This document shows, piece by piece, positions 18,801-26,469 of a DNA stretch of 64,000 nt. A model generated the notes under the pieces. It was not told where the DNA came from, made no database searches, and saw nothing but the letters and a program-made list of their open reading frames with translations. The stretch is from Limnothrix sp. FACHB-406. Its GTDB lineage: Bacteria; Cyanobacteriota; Cyanobacteriia; CACIAM-69d. A program made the position numbers and the translations under genes. Numbering within the stretch: the first letter of the stretch is position 1; each line of letters begins with the position of its first letter. The DNA lies in NCBI RefSeq assembly GCF_014698235.1, contig NZ_JACJSP010000006.1:167799-231798 (forward strand), in the 5' to 3' direction.

Positions 18801-19977
18801 GCTCTGAGGAATTCAGCAGTTTCAAAATGCTTCGTTGAGTCACCAAACCCAACAGCGATCCATCATCACGCACCACCACCACCTGTTGAATATCCTGGCG
18901 GGTCATGAATTGTTGCGTCAGCAACAACGAATCCTGAAGCCGAACTGGCTTTTCGATCGCCTGCATGACATCCTCAGCAATTACGCGCTCCGCCGACAAA
19001 CCAAGGGTCTGAAACTGAACCAAATCCGACTCAGTAATCATCCCCACTGGTTTGGGAATCGGTGGATAGTCAGCCGCCAAGATATCCGGCTCCTGGAGCT
19101 GCACCAGCACCACACAATCCGTATCCTGTTCCGCCATCAAACGAGTGATCTGAGCGACGCTGGCCCTAGTGGTCTCGCAGGCTACTTCAGTCACCAAAGC
19201 ATCCGCAACAGAGCGCGATCGCAACCAGTCCACAGGGTTGGTAATTCGCCGCAATCCTTCATCATTCAATAACCCAATGAGCTGCCCTTGATCATCCACT
19301 AAAGGCAGATATTCCAGACCAAACTGATCCATTAAATTAATAGCAACCAGCGCATTTTTAAATTCTGATTGCCTTAAAACGCAAGGAATAGGCGACATCA
19401 CTTCGCCCACTTTGACCTGATGAAGATTCACCCCTTTGGCCAGCAGCCGAACTACCGTTCGATCGCTCAAAATTCCACAGAGCTGACCCCGATCGACCAC
19501 CACCACACAGTGAACCTCCGCAACCGGCAAATCAGCCACGGCCGCCTCAGAAGTCAACTCGGAATTCAACTCAGAATTTAACGGCGAATGACTAGCCTCC
19601 AACCGATCGCCCCCCAAGCCACTAGACTCGCGATCGCCCAAGGACAAATTCGGTTCAGCAATGGCTTGAATTTGATCGCTCGCTGTCACTGCGGCAGACC
19701 CATTGAGCAAGGAGCCTGAAACATGCGTTGCCAAGATATCATCCGCTGGACAACTATTCTTTGAATGGGTAGAGTTGGCAGTTAGTTCTTGATGAGAAAA
19801 TTCGAGATGGATAATAGGGCGATGATGATCATGATCTTGTGCATTCAGAGAGCAGGATCGGCAATTTTGATACATTTGCCCAACGGCATCCCAAAGGCTC
19901 GTGTCCAATTCAACCTGGATTGGATGTCGCATAATGGCTTGATCCGCTTCTGCGTCCACGAGCAAGTTAGTAGCCAT
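15886..19977 (-). CDS. Hybrid histidine kinase with CBS, DXCF-type cyanobacteriochrome GAF, PAS, GAF and receiver domains
   Basis: A 1363-residue cytoplasmic sensor. Order: CBS repeats (about 20-410, the first degenerate), short coiled coil, GAF1 (445-610), PAS (624-742), GAF2 (785-935), HisKA with H967 in NMSHELRTP, HATPase (1070-1205; INLLSNAIKF and GTGLGLSLV) and a receiver with D1293 in LMDIQMP. GAF1 has C538-H539 in TPCHRQLLERLQVRAK, the chromophore-attachment motif of cyanobacteriochromes. It also has D508-C509-C510-F511, a DXCF motif whose Cys lies 28 residues before C538. I recall the same spacing in DXCF blue/green sensors. GAF2 has a Cys at the equivalent place (C875) but Leu instead of His. 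Light sensing through GAF1 is therefore likely; the CBS pair could add adenine-nucleotide sensing. It heads the cassette that ends in the GGDEF-EAL protein. Confidence 0.9.
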   Translation of the reverse strand: MATNLLVDAEADQAIMRHPIQVELDTSLWDAVGQMYQNCRSCSLNAQDHDHHRPIIHLEFSHQELTANSTHSKNSCPADDILATHVSGSLLNGSAAVTASDQIQAIAEPNLSLGDRESSGLGGDRLEASHSPLNSELNSELTSEAAVADLPVAEVHCVVVVDRGQLCGILSDRTVVRLLAKGVNLHQVKVGEVMSPIPCVLRQSEFKNALVAINLMDQFGLEYLPLVDDQGQLIGLLNDEGLRRITNPVDWLRSRSVADALVTEVACETTRASVAQITRLMAEQDTDCVVLVQLQEPDILAADYPPIPKPVGMITESDLVQFQTLGLSAERVIAEDVMQAIEKPVRLQDSLLLTQQFMTRQDIQQVVVVRDDGSLLGLVTQRSILKLLNSSELYQWGISLEHKISQLEAEKLALLEQRTSELEQQIIDRTASLQRQAERDRLIANVASQIRSSLNLSEILNSTVQELRNLVQSDRAEIWQFQADQTMVIAAVALLDPSLAVPTNSVKDCCFMEGLSPLTKQGHVRVVNDIYAAQMTPCHRQLLERLQVRAKILIPLFQQENFWGLLAVVESNHPRYWRSEDIQLVQHLAMHLEIAIQQATAYEQLQTELHERRQTEEKLRASERRYVSLAKAIPVGIIRTNLKGKSLYINQRFCDILGLAARVIHQIGWERSIHPDDRAWVIEEMRHYRKQKQPFSLEYRIQRYQAGVCWVLAQSVPEYSDHEEVVGYITTITDITNQKKSEAALQQLNQDLEAKVLERTTALKSSEEQFRRLFEKEKVLSSVIRRIRQSLELESVLFNTAEEARQILFADRVVIYKVYEQSSGKIVAESRIDHCPSLLGMEFSAEVFPDSCHQKYMNGYVCTITDRDHEHLANCLSSFMQTLQIRAKLAVPIIEQKSNQLWGLLIAHQCSSQRYWCTGEVEFMQRLAEQCSIAIQQSELYAQLQESNLQLARATKLKDEFLANMSHELRTPLNAILGMAEVIQDGIYGEINNRQGQALKTIERSGTHLLELINDILDLAKIESGQILLNRAPTQINQLCQATITFVKQQALKKQIKLGVTIQPNLPDIFVDERRVRQVLINLLSNAIKFTADGGQVTLTVSQIFERPTNTLKHFTNSDSQSTEIQDAHAQNTKRSPSFISFKVTDTGIGISAVDLEKLFKPFIQIDSSLSRQYAGTGLGLSLVKRMVEMHQGLVSVTSEVGVGSCFEVCFPVMKLANAPVTVPVPQLETSPTTIAMDQPRPPVILLVEDNEANVNTISSYLKAKNYQILLAKDGVQAIEMAKLHHPDLILMDIQMPNLDGLTAMQQIRQTPELASTMIIALTALAMPGDRERCLSAGANDYFTKPIKLKQLAVKIQELLAAK

Positions 19978-20751
19978 AGTCTTAGCGATAAGCCCTAAAT
20001 CCCAGAAATGCCGAGATTATCTTATTATCCTTTTAAACAAAAATTAGCAAACTTTGATAGCCGTCCTTGCCACAAAAATTAGCAATTACTTTCCTGTTAA
20101 ATTACATTAATATTTTCGATCAGAACCAAAGGGTATTTTAGGGAACTGAAACCCGAAATCGAGAAATTTATAGTGCAGATCAGAAAATTGACGAAAATCT
20201 TAAACCCAATTGAGTTTCAAGACGCATTTTATACATTCAAGAACTTTGGTTTTCATTACTCAACCATCAATTCACTAGGGGCGAAATCGCTCAAACATCG
20301 ATAGGCTCAGCTAGGGCGCTCAAGCTTAATTGACCCCGCTGAAATCCCTGAAAATACTGAGCATTTTCGGTCAGATGACTCGATCATCCTCCAGACCAGC
20401 CGATCGAGTCGGCAAACCCAGTGCCCGGGTCAAACCAGCAACGCCAGGAGACGAACCAGGCAGGTTCACAAAACCGGCTCCTGACGAGGATCGCCCGATC
20501 GAACCCAGTTCCTTTCCCAAACGGACAAGATTCCGATCGTCCCTTACCTTTAATATGCCCAACCGGAGTCCCAGAAATCGCCTAGGGGACAACTCCCAGG
20601 AGACGATGATTAAGCTTAACCGTGGGGGGTGCTGAGTCGGATCAAACGGGATAGCATCAACCCATGGTCTTGCCGAACTACTTCGGTTGTTGGTCTAGGG
20701 CCAGAATCCCCACTCCTTTAGGATGGGGAAGATGTCAACCGACTCGGACTC
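19978..20751. other. Intergenic region between the hybrid kinase and the aldo/keto reductase
   Basis: About 770 bases with no supported gene. The part next to the kinase is AT-rich and should carry its promoter. The right end holds an IS200/IS605-like right-end remnant (20690-20740). ORFs of about 70-100 codons overlap each other on both strands and look random. Confidence 0.5.
20690..20740 (+). mobile_element. IS200/IS605-like right-end remnant, copy 2
   Basis: A CCAGAATCCCCACTCC segment, a TTTA loop, GGATGGGG and GAAGATGTCAACC form the terminal hairpin and tail also seen at 2354-2388 and 57880-57916. The upstream stem typical of the other two copies is not clear here. No transposase or tnpB is nearby. 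It ends 11 bases before the start of the aldo/keto reductase gene. Confidence 0.45.
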
Positions 20752-21726
20752 ATGCAGAATTCGGCGATCGCCCTGCCCGTGATGGGTTGCGGCACTTGGG
20801 CTTGGGGCAACCGGCTGCTCTGGGGTTATGACGAAACCATGGACAGCGAGTTGCAGCAGGTGTTTAACCACTGCGTGGCGGCCGGCGTGACGCTGTTTGA
20901 CACGGGCGATTCCTACGGCACGGGACGGCTGAACGGCCGCAGTGAGCAACTTTTGGGGCAGTTTGCCCGGGACTATCAGGGCCCTCAGGGCGATCGCCTC
21001 TGTTTGGCCACCAAACTCGCGGCCTATCCTTGGCGACTGACCCGGGGATCCATGGTCAGGGCCTGTGCAGCTTCAGCCCAGCGCCTGGGGCGAGTGGACT
21101 TGGCCCAACTACACTGGTCAACGGCCAACTATGCTCCCTGGCAAGAATGGGCCCTGCTGGATGGGCTGTGCGACCTTTATGAACAAGGACTGGTGCGCGG
21201 CGTGGGCCTCTCGAACTTTGGCCCCCAGCGGTTACGACAGGTTCACCGCCGATTCCAAGAACGCGGCATCCCGATCGCCACGTTGCAAGTGCAATATTCC
21301 TTGCTGTCCACCTACCCGGTCACGGAGTTGGGACTGAAGGACACCTGCGATGAACTGGGCATCAAACTGATTGCCTACAGCCCTCTAGGGTTGGGTTTGC
21401 TCACGGGTAAATACAACCCCCAAACGACCCTCCCCAAGGGAATTCGCGGGGTGCTGTTTCGGCAACTATTACCGGGACTGCAACCCTTGCTCGATTGCCT
21501 GGGAGCGATCGCCCAAGCAAGGGCCAAAACTATCACCCAAGTGGCGCTGAACTGGTGCATCGCTAAGGGCGCTATGCCAATTCCTGGGGCCAAATCCCTG
21601 ATTCAGGCCAAGGAAAACACAGGGGCGATCGGCTGGTTGCTGGATGCGGGCGAAGTGGCCGAACTCGATCGGGTGGCGGCGGGCCTCGATCGGGTGATGG
21701 TGCAAAACATTTTCCAGTCGCGATAG
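20752..21726 (+). CDS. Aldo/keto reductase
   Basis: A 324-residue NAD(P)H-dependent oxidoreductase of the TIM-barrel aldo/keto reductase superfamily. The catalytic tetrad is visible: Asp and Tyr in FDTGDSYG, Lys in CLATKLAA and His in LAQLHWS. The phosphate-binding C-terminal part includes PIPGAKSLIQAKENTGAIGW. The substrate cannot be deduced. The start ATG at 20752 lies only 11 bases after an IS605-like end, so the native upstream region may have been altered by insertion or excision. Confidence 0.88.
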   Translation: MQNSAIALPVMGCGTWAWGNRLLWGYDETMDSELQQVFNHCVAAGVTLFDTGDSYGTGRLNGRSEQLLGQFARDYQGPQGDRLCLATKLAAYPWRLTRGSMVRACAASAQRLGRVDLAQLHWSTANYAPWQEWALLDGLCDLYEQGLVRGVGLSNFGPQRLRQVHRRFQERGIPIATLQVQYSLLSTYPVTELGLKDTCDELGIKLIAYSPLGLGLLTGKYNPQTTLPKGIRGVLFRQLLPGLQPLLDCLGAIAQARAKTITQVALNWCIAKGAMPIPGAKSLIQAKENTGAIGWLLDAGEVAELDRVAAGLDRVMVQNIFQSR

Positions 21727-21801
21727 TGGTTGCCGCTCGATCCTCACCAGCTATTGCCCGGTCATTAGCTCACTCCACGTTTGAAGAAAACTGAACTCTA
21801 A

Positions 21802-21945
21802 CGCCACTCATTCCAACGCATCTGGATCAACGCCCAATTCCCGTAACTTATCCGCAAGTGGCTGACGCTTGGCTTACCTCGCTGGCCACCGCTCCTGATC
21901 AGACATAGGCATCCTCCGCAAATGCTGCTCACTCCCAGTCTAGCC
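21802..21945 (-). pseudogene. Remnant of a Uma2-like protein C-terminus
   Basis: Read on the minus strand, the sequence gives the segment AKRQPLADKLRELGVDPDALE followed by a stop. It resembles the C-terminal tail of cyanobacterial Uma2-family (PD-(D/E)XK-like) proteins, where LAxKLRELGIDP is common. An in-frame stop lies just upstream and no domain core is present, so it is at most a fragment. The upstream end coincides with the left copy of the 46-bp direct repeat. Confidence 0.3.
21900..21945. repeat. 46-bp direct repeat, left copy
   Basis: It starts CAGACATAGGCATCCTCCGC and ends CCCAGTCTAGCC. It is identical over 46 bases to 22741-22786, and the two copies bracket the MntA/HepT module. 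Confidence 0.85.
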
Positions 21946-21999
21946 GCTGCCATTTCCCGCCCGATACACTAGACAGCAACTACCCTGCTCGATCGCCCC

Positions 22000-22338
22000 A
22001 TGCCGCCCTTGCCCTTTGATGTCGATCGCCTGATCACCCTTTGCCAAGCGCACCATGTTTGCAAAATTGGTCTGTTTGGTTCCATGGCCCGAGGCGAAGC
22101 CACCGAAAACAGCGACATCGACTTAGTGGTGACATTCGATCGCCCCACTAGCCTGTTAGCTTGCATTGCCCTCGAACAAGCACTCACCGTCGCCCTCGAT
22201 CGCCCAGTTGATCTCCTCACCGAAGGCGCAATTTCTCCCTATTTGCGAAATGATATTCTGAGCAAATTAAAGATTATTTACGACGCAAATCAAGATTCTC
22301 AAAAATTAGACTTTGTAAATCATGAAAAAATTCAATGA
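22000..22338 (+). CDS. mntA: MntA-like nucleotidyltransferase antitoxin
   Basis: A 112-residue minimal nucleotidyltransferase. It has the GS-x10-DxD motif (GSMARGEATENSDID) followed by LVVTFDRP. In the MntA/HepT type of toxin-antitoxin system the antitoxin neutralises the HEPN RNase by adding AMP to a tyrosine near its active site. The next gene is a HepT homologue starting 17 bases before this stop, the usual overlapping order. The pair lies between 46-bp direct repeats, consistent with arrival as a small cassette. The assignment rests on motif and neighbour. Confidence 0.82.
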   Translation: MPPLPFDVDRLITLCQAHHVCKIGLFGSMARGEATENSDIDLVVTFDRPTSLLACIALEQALTVALDRPVDLLTEGAISPYLRNDILSKLKIIYDANQDSQKLDFVNHEKIQ

Positions 22339-22665
22339 CTCGATTTACTTGCAACATATTCTCGATGCTATTCAGAAAATAAGTCTCTATTTGCAAGGAA
22401 TTGACAAAGACAAGTTTTTAAAAATTCACTGATTCAAGATGGTGTAATTCGTCAGCTAGAGATCATTGGCGAAGCAACTAAGCAGATTTCATCGGAATTA
22501 CGGGATCAACAATCGTCAATTCCTTGGAGTCAAATGGCAGGCATGAGAGATAAGTTGATTCATCACTATTTTGGTGTTGATCTTGAAACAGTCTGGCTCA
22601 CAGCTACTCAAGACATTCCTGAACTCAGAATTCCTATTCAGTCATTGATCGACCAACTGACCTAA
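22322..22665 (+). pseudogene. hepT: HepT-like HEPN toxin (DUF86), frameshifted
   Basis: HepT proteins are HEPN ribonucleases silenced by MntA. Translation from 22322 (MKKFNDSIYLQHILDAIQK) hits TGA at 22430-22432 after 36 codons. One extra A in the run of five A at 22420-22424 would restore a continuous frame to the stop at 22663-22665, about 114 residues in all. The second part reads NSLIQDGVIRQLEIIGEA and then RDKLIHHYFGVD, which contains an intact Rx4HxY catalytic motif. So the frame is broken but the rest of the coding sequence is well preserved. Possibilities are a recent inactivating deletion, slippage on the TTTTTAAAAA stretch that yields some full product, or a sequencing error. Confidence 0.8.
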
Positions 22666-22740
22666 AATATACAATTGGTTCGATCGCCCCAGCCTCCGAA
22701 TCAGTCACCGGATCAGACGACCAGGCGATCGCAGGCGAAA

Positions 22741-22786
22741 CAGACATAGGCATCCTCCGCAAATGCTGCTCACTCCCAGTCTAGCC
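22741..22786. repeat. 46-bp direct repeat, right copy
   Basis: Identical to 21900-21945. The spacing between the copies is about 840 bases and contains mntA and hepT. Confidence 0.85.
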
Positions 22787-23141
22787 ACGGCGATCACTGT
22801 GATTGGTTGCAAGGCGTGGTGGCGCGATCGCGGAGGTGTTCAGTCACCATGTCGATCACTTCCACTTGGTTGATGTCTGATCGCCCTTGATAGATCAATC
22901 GCACCTCCGTGCTCGCCCGCATCGCTTTGGGATGGTCGTTCATTACTGTCGATAGCTCAGTTGGGTGGCGGTGGTGCTGGTTTGTCAAATCACCACCTCT
23001 CGATCGCGATCGCACCCCATCATCACGTAGCGCCAGCCTCTCCGCCGCCAAACATTCACCACCGCCCAGCCCCCGATCGAGCAGCCAAAGCCAGACCGAA
23101 ATTAAATTGACCGGAGACGGTGCGATCGGCCTTGGCTCTGA

Positions 23142-23147
23142 TAGAAT
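23142..23147 (+). promoter_or_regulatory. Possible extended -10 element for tRNA-Gly
   Basis: TAGAAT preceded by TG at the extended position (TGATAGAAT), about 40 bases before the mature 5' end. No good -35 at standard spacing. Confidence 0.4.
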
Positions 23148-23185
23148 GATTGCCCGGGTTGCCAAAAACCCAACCACCAGCCTTC

Positions 23186-23256
23186 GCGGGCGTAGTTTAG
23201 TGGTAAAACTACAGTCTTCCAAACTGTCGTTGCGGGTTCGATTCCCGCCGCCCGCT
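23186..23256 (+). tRNA. tRNA-Gly (anticodon TCC)
   Basis: A 71-base cloverleaf. The acceptor arms GCGGGCG and CGCCCGC pair fully with discriminator T. The D-loop contains AGTGGTAAAA, the anticodon arm is ACAGT-CTTCCAA-ACTGT with anticodon TCC, and the T-arm is GCGGG-TTCGATT-CCCGC. CCA is not encoded. Confidence 0.95.
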
Positions 23257-23355
23257 TTGATTCTGAGCTTAGTTTTTTGAGCTAACTAGTCTTTTGAGCT
23301 GAATGATCCTGATGGATGTTGTTGTGCCAAAACGGCTGAACGATCGGTTCGTGCC

Positions 23356-24600
23356 ATGAAGCTTCTGTGCATCAGCAATGGCCATGGTGAAGACGCGATC
23401 GCGGTGCAAATTCTGCAAGCCTTTGCACAGTTGCCCACCCAGCCCGATCGATTCGCTTTGCCACTGGTGGGAGAAGGAAACGCCTACCGACGCGCCGGAA
23501 TCCCGATTATTGGCGAAGTGAAAACCCTGCCGTCGGGCGGTTTTGTTTATATGGATGCGGGCCAACTGCTGCGGGACATGCGCGGGGGGCTGGTGGGCCT
23601 GACTTGGCAACAGTGGCGATCGGTGCGGCAGTGGGTGCAAACCCACCGGGCAACCAGCAAAGAACCGCTGTTGGTGTTGGCGGTGGGTGACATTGTGCCC
23701 CTGTTGTTTGCTTGGACCAGCGGTGCGCCCTATGGCTTTGTGGGCACGGCCAAATCGGAATATTACCTGCGGGATAGTCAAGGACAGTTTTTGGGGGCCC
23801 GGCGTTGGGAGGGCTGGTCGGGTTCGGTTTATCTGCCCTGGGAACGGTGGTTGATGGGGCGATCGCGCTGTCGGGGTTTGTTCCCGCGCGACACACTGAC
23901 GGCTCAGATTTTGCGGCGCTGGCTGCCCGATCGCACCTTTGACTGTGGCAATCCAATGATGGACGGCTTCACGGGGGATTTGCCCGATTGCGCTCGGCCG
24001 GAGCCGGGGTCACCCTTGCGCGTGTTGCTGTTGCCGGGGTCACGTTTTCCAGAGGTACTGGACAATTGGCGACGCATGTTGACGGCGTTGCAAGCCTGGC
24101 CCGATTTGGCCCAACGGGTGGTGATGTTGCAGGCGGCGATCGCCCCTGGAATAGATCGTGCACCGCTTCGGCAGGCCCTTCAGCAGGCCGGCTGGCGATC
24201 GAGCACCGGGGAACAATGGCATTGCGGGTTGGCCCAGTTGGAGCTGGCTAGCGATCGGTTTTGGGATTGGGCCAAGGCGGCTCACTTTGCGATCGCCACG
24301 GCTGGCACTGCCACGGAACAGGTGGTGGGCTTGGGCAAGCCGGCCATTACGCTGTCGGGCAACGGGCCCCAATTCACCCCCGCTTTTGCGGAAGCCCAAA
24401 CCCGCCTGTTGGGCCCCTCTGTCACTTGGATTCAGGAGCCAACGGAACTGCCGGGGGCGATCGAGAACTTACTTCGAGATTCAACCCAATGGCAGGTCAA
24501 AATCGACAATGGCCGGCAACGGTTGGGCCCGCCCGGAGCTGCTCGCCGCATTGCCGAGCAATTGTTGAATTTGGCATTGAATCGGGCGGGCGATCGCTAG
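23356..24600 (+). CDS. Lipid-A-disaccharide synthase-related protein (TIGR03492 family)
   Basis: A 414-residue GT-B-fold glycosyltransferase-like protein. The start KLLCISNGHGEDAIAVQIL and the middle LLVLAVGDIVPLLFAWTSG fit the cyanobacterial LpxB-related family. True LpxB joins two acylated glucosamine units in lipid A synthesis; the substrate of this paralogous family is not established. The C-terminal part with IATAGTATEQVVGLGKPAI resembles the nucleotide-sugar-binding region. A long ORF in another frame over the 3' half (from 24261) runs into clpS but is spurious before 24723. Confidence 0.82.
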   Translation: MKLLCISNGHGEDAIAVQILQAFAQLPTQPDRFALPLVGEGNAYRRAGIPIIGEVKTLPSGGFVYMDAGQLLRDMRGGLVGLTWQQWRSVRQWVQTHRATSKEPLLVLAVGDIVPLLFAWTSGAPYGFVGTAKSEYYLRDSQGQFLGARRWEGWSGSVYLPWERWLMGRSRCRGLFPRDTLTAQILRRWLPDRTFDCGNPMMDGFTGDLPDCARPEPGSPLRVLLLPGSRFPEVLDNWRRMLTALQAWPDLAQRVVMLQAAIAPGIDRAPLRQALQQAGWRSSTGEQWHCGLAQLELASDRFWDWAKAAHFAIATAGTATEQVVGLGKPAITLSGNGPQFTPAFAEAQTRLLGPSVTWIQEPTELPGAIENLLRDSTQWQVKIDNGRQRLGPPGAARRIAEQLLNLALNRAGDR

Positions 24601-24722
24601 TGGTGCGATCGAGCCGCGAATCCAAATCATTTTGTTACAATTTGCATCAGTCTGATCATTGCGTATTTGGCTCAACCGATCGCTGCTTTCTGTCCCCGCA
24701 AAACTACCGCTCGATCGCCCCT

Positions 24723-25055
24723 ATGACTGCTGTGCTCGCCCCTCAACCATTGCATCGGGCTGCCACCACAGCCCCGGTCAAGACTCCTGAACGAACCGAT
24801 CAAACCGTACGCAAAACCTATCCAAACTATAAAGTAATTGTCTTGAATGACGACGTGAACACTTTCAATCACGTCGCCAATTGCTTGTCGAAATATATTC
24901 CAAATATGACAACCGATCGGGCTTGGAAATTAACCTATCAAATTCATAACGAAGGACAAGCCATTGTTTGGGTTGGCCCCCAAGAACAAGCAGAACTCTA
25001 TCATCAACAACTGAGCCGCGAAGGACTAACCATGGCTCCCCTAGAAAGCGCCTAA
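24723..25055 (+). CDS. clpS: ATP-dependent Clp protease adaptor ClpS
   Basis: ClpS delivers N-degron substrates to the Clp protease. The 110-residue protein has a variable 35-residue N-terminal extension followed by the conserved core (NYKVIVLNDDVNTFNHVANCL), the substrate pocket region and the C-terminal segment GQAIVWVGPQEQAELYHQQL. The ATG at 24723 is chosen because the coding frame upstream has no family resemblance. DUF2103 follows 17 bases later, so the two are probably co-transcribed. Confidence 0.93.
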   Translation: MTAVLAPQPLHRAATTAPVKTPERTDQTVRKTYPNYKVIVLNDDVNTFNHVANCLSKYIPNMTTDRAWKLTYQIHNEGQAIVWVGPQEQAELYHQQLSREGLTMAPLESA

Positions 25056-25072
25056 ATTCAGCGCCCAACGTC

Positions 25073-25468
25073 ATGGCAAAATCCAAAAAACAACCCACCG
25101 CCGCCATTCCTGCCCCCCAAGCCAATTCCCGATCGCCCGAGCCAGACCAGTCCCCAAAAAACGCCAAAAAAGCCAAAGCCGCCCCCACTTCAGGGCGGCT
25201 GGTTTGGAACCATTCCACTCATTTGGATGGGCTAATTCCGATTTTGGAAAAGCTAACCCAAGTGACGGGCATCAGCACCATCACGCCGGCCGTGCTCTCC
25301 CATGGTCGCAGCAACAGCCCCCAATTACAGCTCAAAGTTTCCGTACCGATCCGAGGCGGCTACAAGTTAATTGCACGCAAGGGCAAAACAATTCAAGAAG
25401 TCTTTGTGATCACGGATCTCAGTGCCGAAGAACTGAAGCAGGCGATCGAGCAAATTGTTACCCGTTAA
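25073..25468 (+). CDS. DUF2103 domain-containing protein
   Basis: A 131-residue protein. A lysine/proline-rich N-terminal tail of about 40 residues precedes a compact domain starting SGRLVWNHSTHLDGLIPIL and ending EELKQAIEQIV. This matches the DUF2103 family of cyanobacteria and some archaea, whose function is unknown. It follows clpS closely and converges on ribH. Confidence 0.75.
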   Translation: MAKSKKQPTAAIPAPQANSRSPEPDQSPKNAKKAKAAPTSGRLVWNHSTHLDGLIPILEKLTQVTGISTITPAVLSHGRSNSPQLQLKVSVPIRGGYKLIARKGKTIQEVFVITDLSAEELKQAIEQIVTR

Positions 25469-25502
25469 TACCCGTTCATGCTGGTTAATCATGAATTAAT
25501 TG

Positions 25503-25533
25503 CGCGATCAACCCACAATTGATCACGCGACAA
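25503..25533. terminator. Possible bidirectional terminator between DUF2103 and ribH
   Basis: CGCGATCAA and TTGATCACGCG form an imperfect hairpin around CCCACAA (about 25503-25529) between convergent genes. There is no clean T-run, so the call is tentative. Confidence 0.35.
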
Positions 25534-25549
25534 TTTGGGTTTGGGGGTT

Positions 25550-26095
25550 TTAGGCTTCCGAGAGGGTGGGAGGCAAAGATCCTAGGGCGATCGGGGGTGC
25601 GTCAACCGCCGGAGCCACTGTCCGCACCTGTGCCATCAAACTCGCCATCTCCAGGGCGCTCATGGCATAGTTCCAACCCAAGTTGCTCTTAATGCCTGCC
25701 CGCTCCAAAGCCTGTTGCATCGTGTCCGTGGTGACAATGCCAAACACAACCGGCACACCGGTTTGGAAGCTGGCAGCAGCAATTCCCTTAGAAACTTCTG
25801 CGCAAACGTAATCAAAATGCGGCGTTTGGCCGCGAATCACTGCGCCCAGGCAAATCACGGCATCGTAACGCTGACTGAGGGCCAATTGGCGGGCAACGGT
25901 GGGGATTTCAAAGCTACCGGGAACCCAAACATAGTCCACCTGGCGGCCTTGGGGGTCAATATCCACCCCATGGCGCTTGAGGCAATCTTGGCAACCGGCC
26001 AGTAATTTGCTGGTGATCAGGTCGTTAAAGCGGCCAATAACGATGGCAAATCGTTGTGATCCAGCGCGATCGAAACTTCCTTCAAAAACAGCCAT
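25550..26095 (-). CDS. ribH: 6,7-dimethyl-8-ribityllumazine synthase
   Basis: RibH condenses 5-amino-6-ribitylaminouracil with dihydroxybutanone phosphate, the penultimate step of riboflavin synthesis. The 181 residues contain the family blocks ALVIGRFN-type start ([10 protein letters not shown]), [28 protein letters not shown] (with the catalytic His in the TPHFDY segment), [21 protein letters not shown] and a conserved [16 protein letters not shown] tail. It lies downstream of psbZ on the same strand with a gap of 185 bases, so the two may be co-transcribed. Confidence 0.95.
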   Translation of the reverse strand: MAVFEGSFDRAGSQRFAIVIGRFNDLITSKLLAGCQDCLKRHGVDIDPQGRQVDYVWVPGSFEIPTVARQLALSQRYDAVICLGAVIRGQTPHFDYVCAEVSKGIAAASFQTGVPVVFGIVTTDTMQQALERAGIKSNLGWNYAMSALEMASLMAQVRTVAPAVDAPPIALGSLPPTLSEA

Positions 26096-26280
26096 GTTGC
26101 ACTCAAAACTGGACTCAATTGGCCAAGAAACTCAATTCGCCAAGAAATTTGGCCAAAATAAATTAGGGGCAAGCGATCGCCCCCATCAACCTTGCTTTTA
26201 ACCTTGCACAGCGGCTCAGGGCTACTGTTTGAATGGCTATTGGTATTGGTTTGACTTGTGGTAGCGGCTGCGATCGAACC

Positions 26281-26469
26281 CTAAGCCACAAAGAAGTTCA
26301 AAACGGCTACCGCAATCACCAACAGGAACCAAACACCGGAACCCAGGTACAGCAGGGGCTTGGAACGATCCCAGCTTTGGGGCAGTGCATAGGCCACTGG
26401 CACACCCACAACCAAGACCAACGACAACGCAACCAGCGCAAAAAGAACGAGTTGAAAGGCGATCGTCAT
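26281..26469 (-). CDS. psbZ: Photosystem II protein PsbZ (Ycf9)
   Basis: A 62-residue thylakoid protein with two membrane helices (about 5-27 and 40-60) joined by a short loop containing [16 protein letters not shown], the PsbZ hallmark. It stabilises the periphery of photosystem II and its antenna contacts. It is divergent from psb30, another small photosystem II gene, across a 420-base gap. Confidence 0.95.
   Translation of the reverse strand: MTIAFQLVLFALVALSLVLVVGVPVAYALPQSWDRSKPLLYLGSGVWFLLVIAVAVLNFFVA

Larger units (their letters stand above)
22666..23185. other. Degenerate region between hepT and tRNA-Gly
   Basis: It holds the right copy of the 46-bp repeat and otherwise no supported gene. 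A minus-strand ORF at 22794-23222 runs into the tRNA gene. Its tail, around STEVRLIYQGRSDINQVEVIDMV, reads like protein but I cannot assign it; it may be a remnant. Confidence 0.4.

Noticed and set aside
22794..23222. 142-codon minus-strand ORF
   Set aside because: It runs through tRNA-Gly and only its end looks protein-like; not enough to call a gene.
24261..24722. Upstream in-frame extension of clpS
   Set aside because: It overlaps the LpxB-related gene in another frame and has no ClpS resemblance; ATG 24723 gives a normal ClpS.
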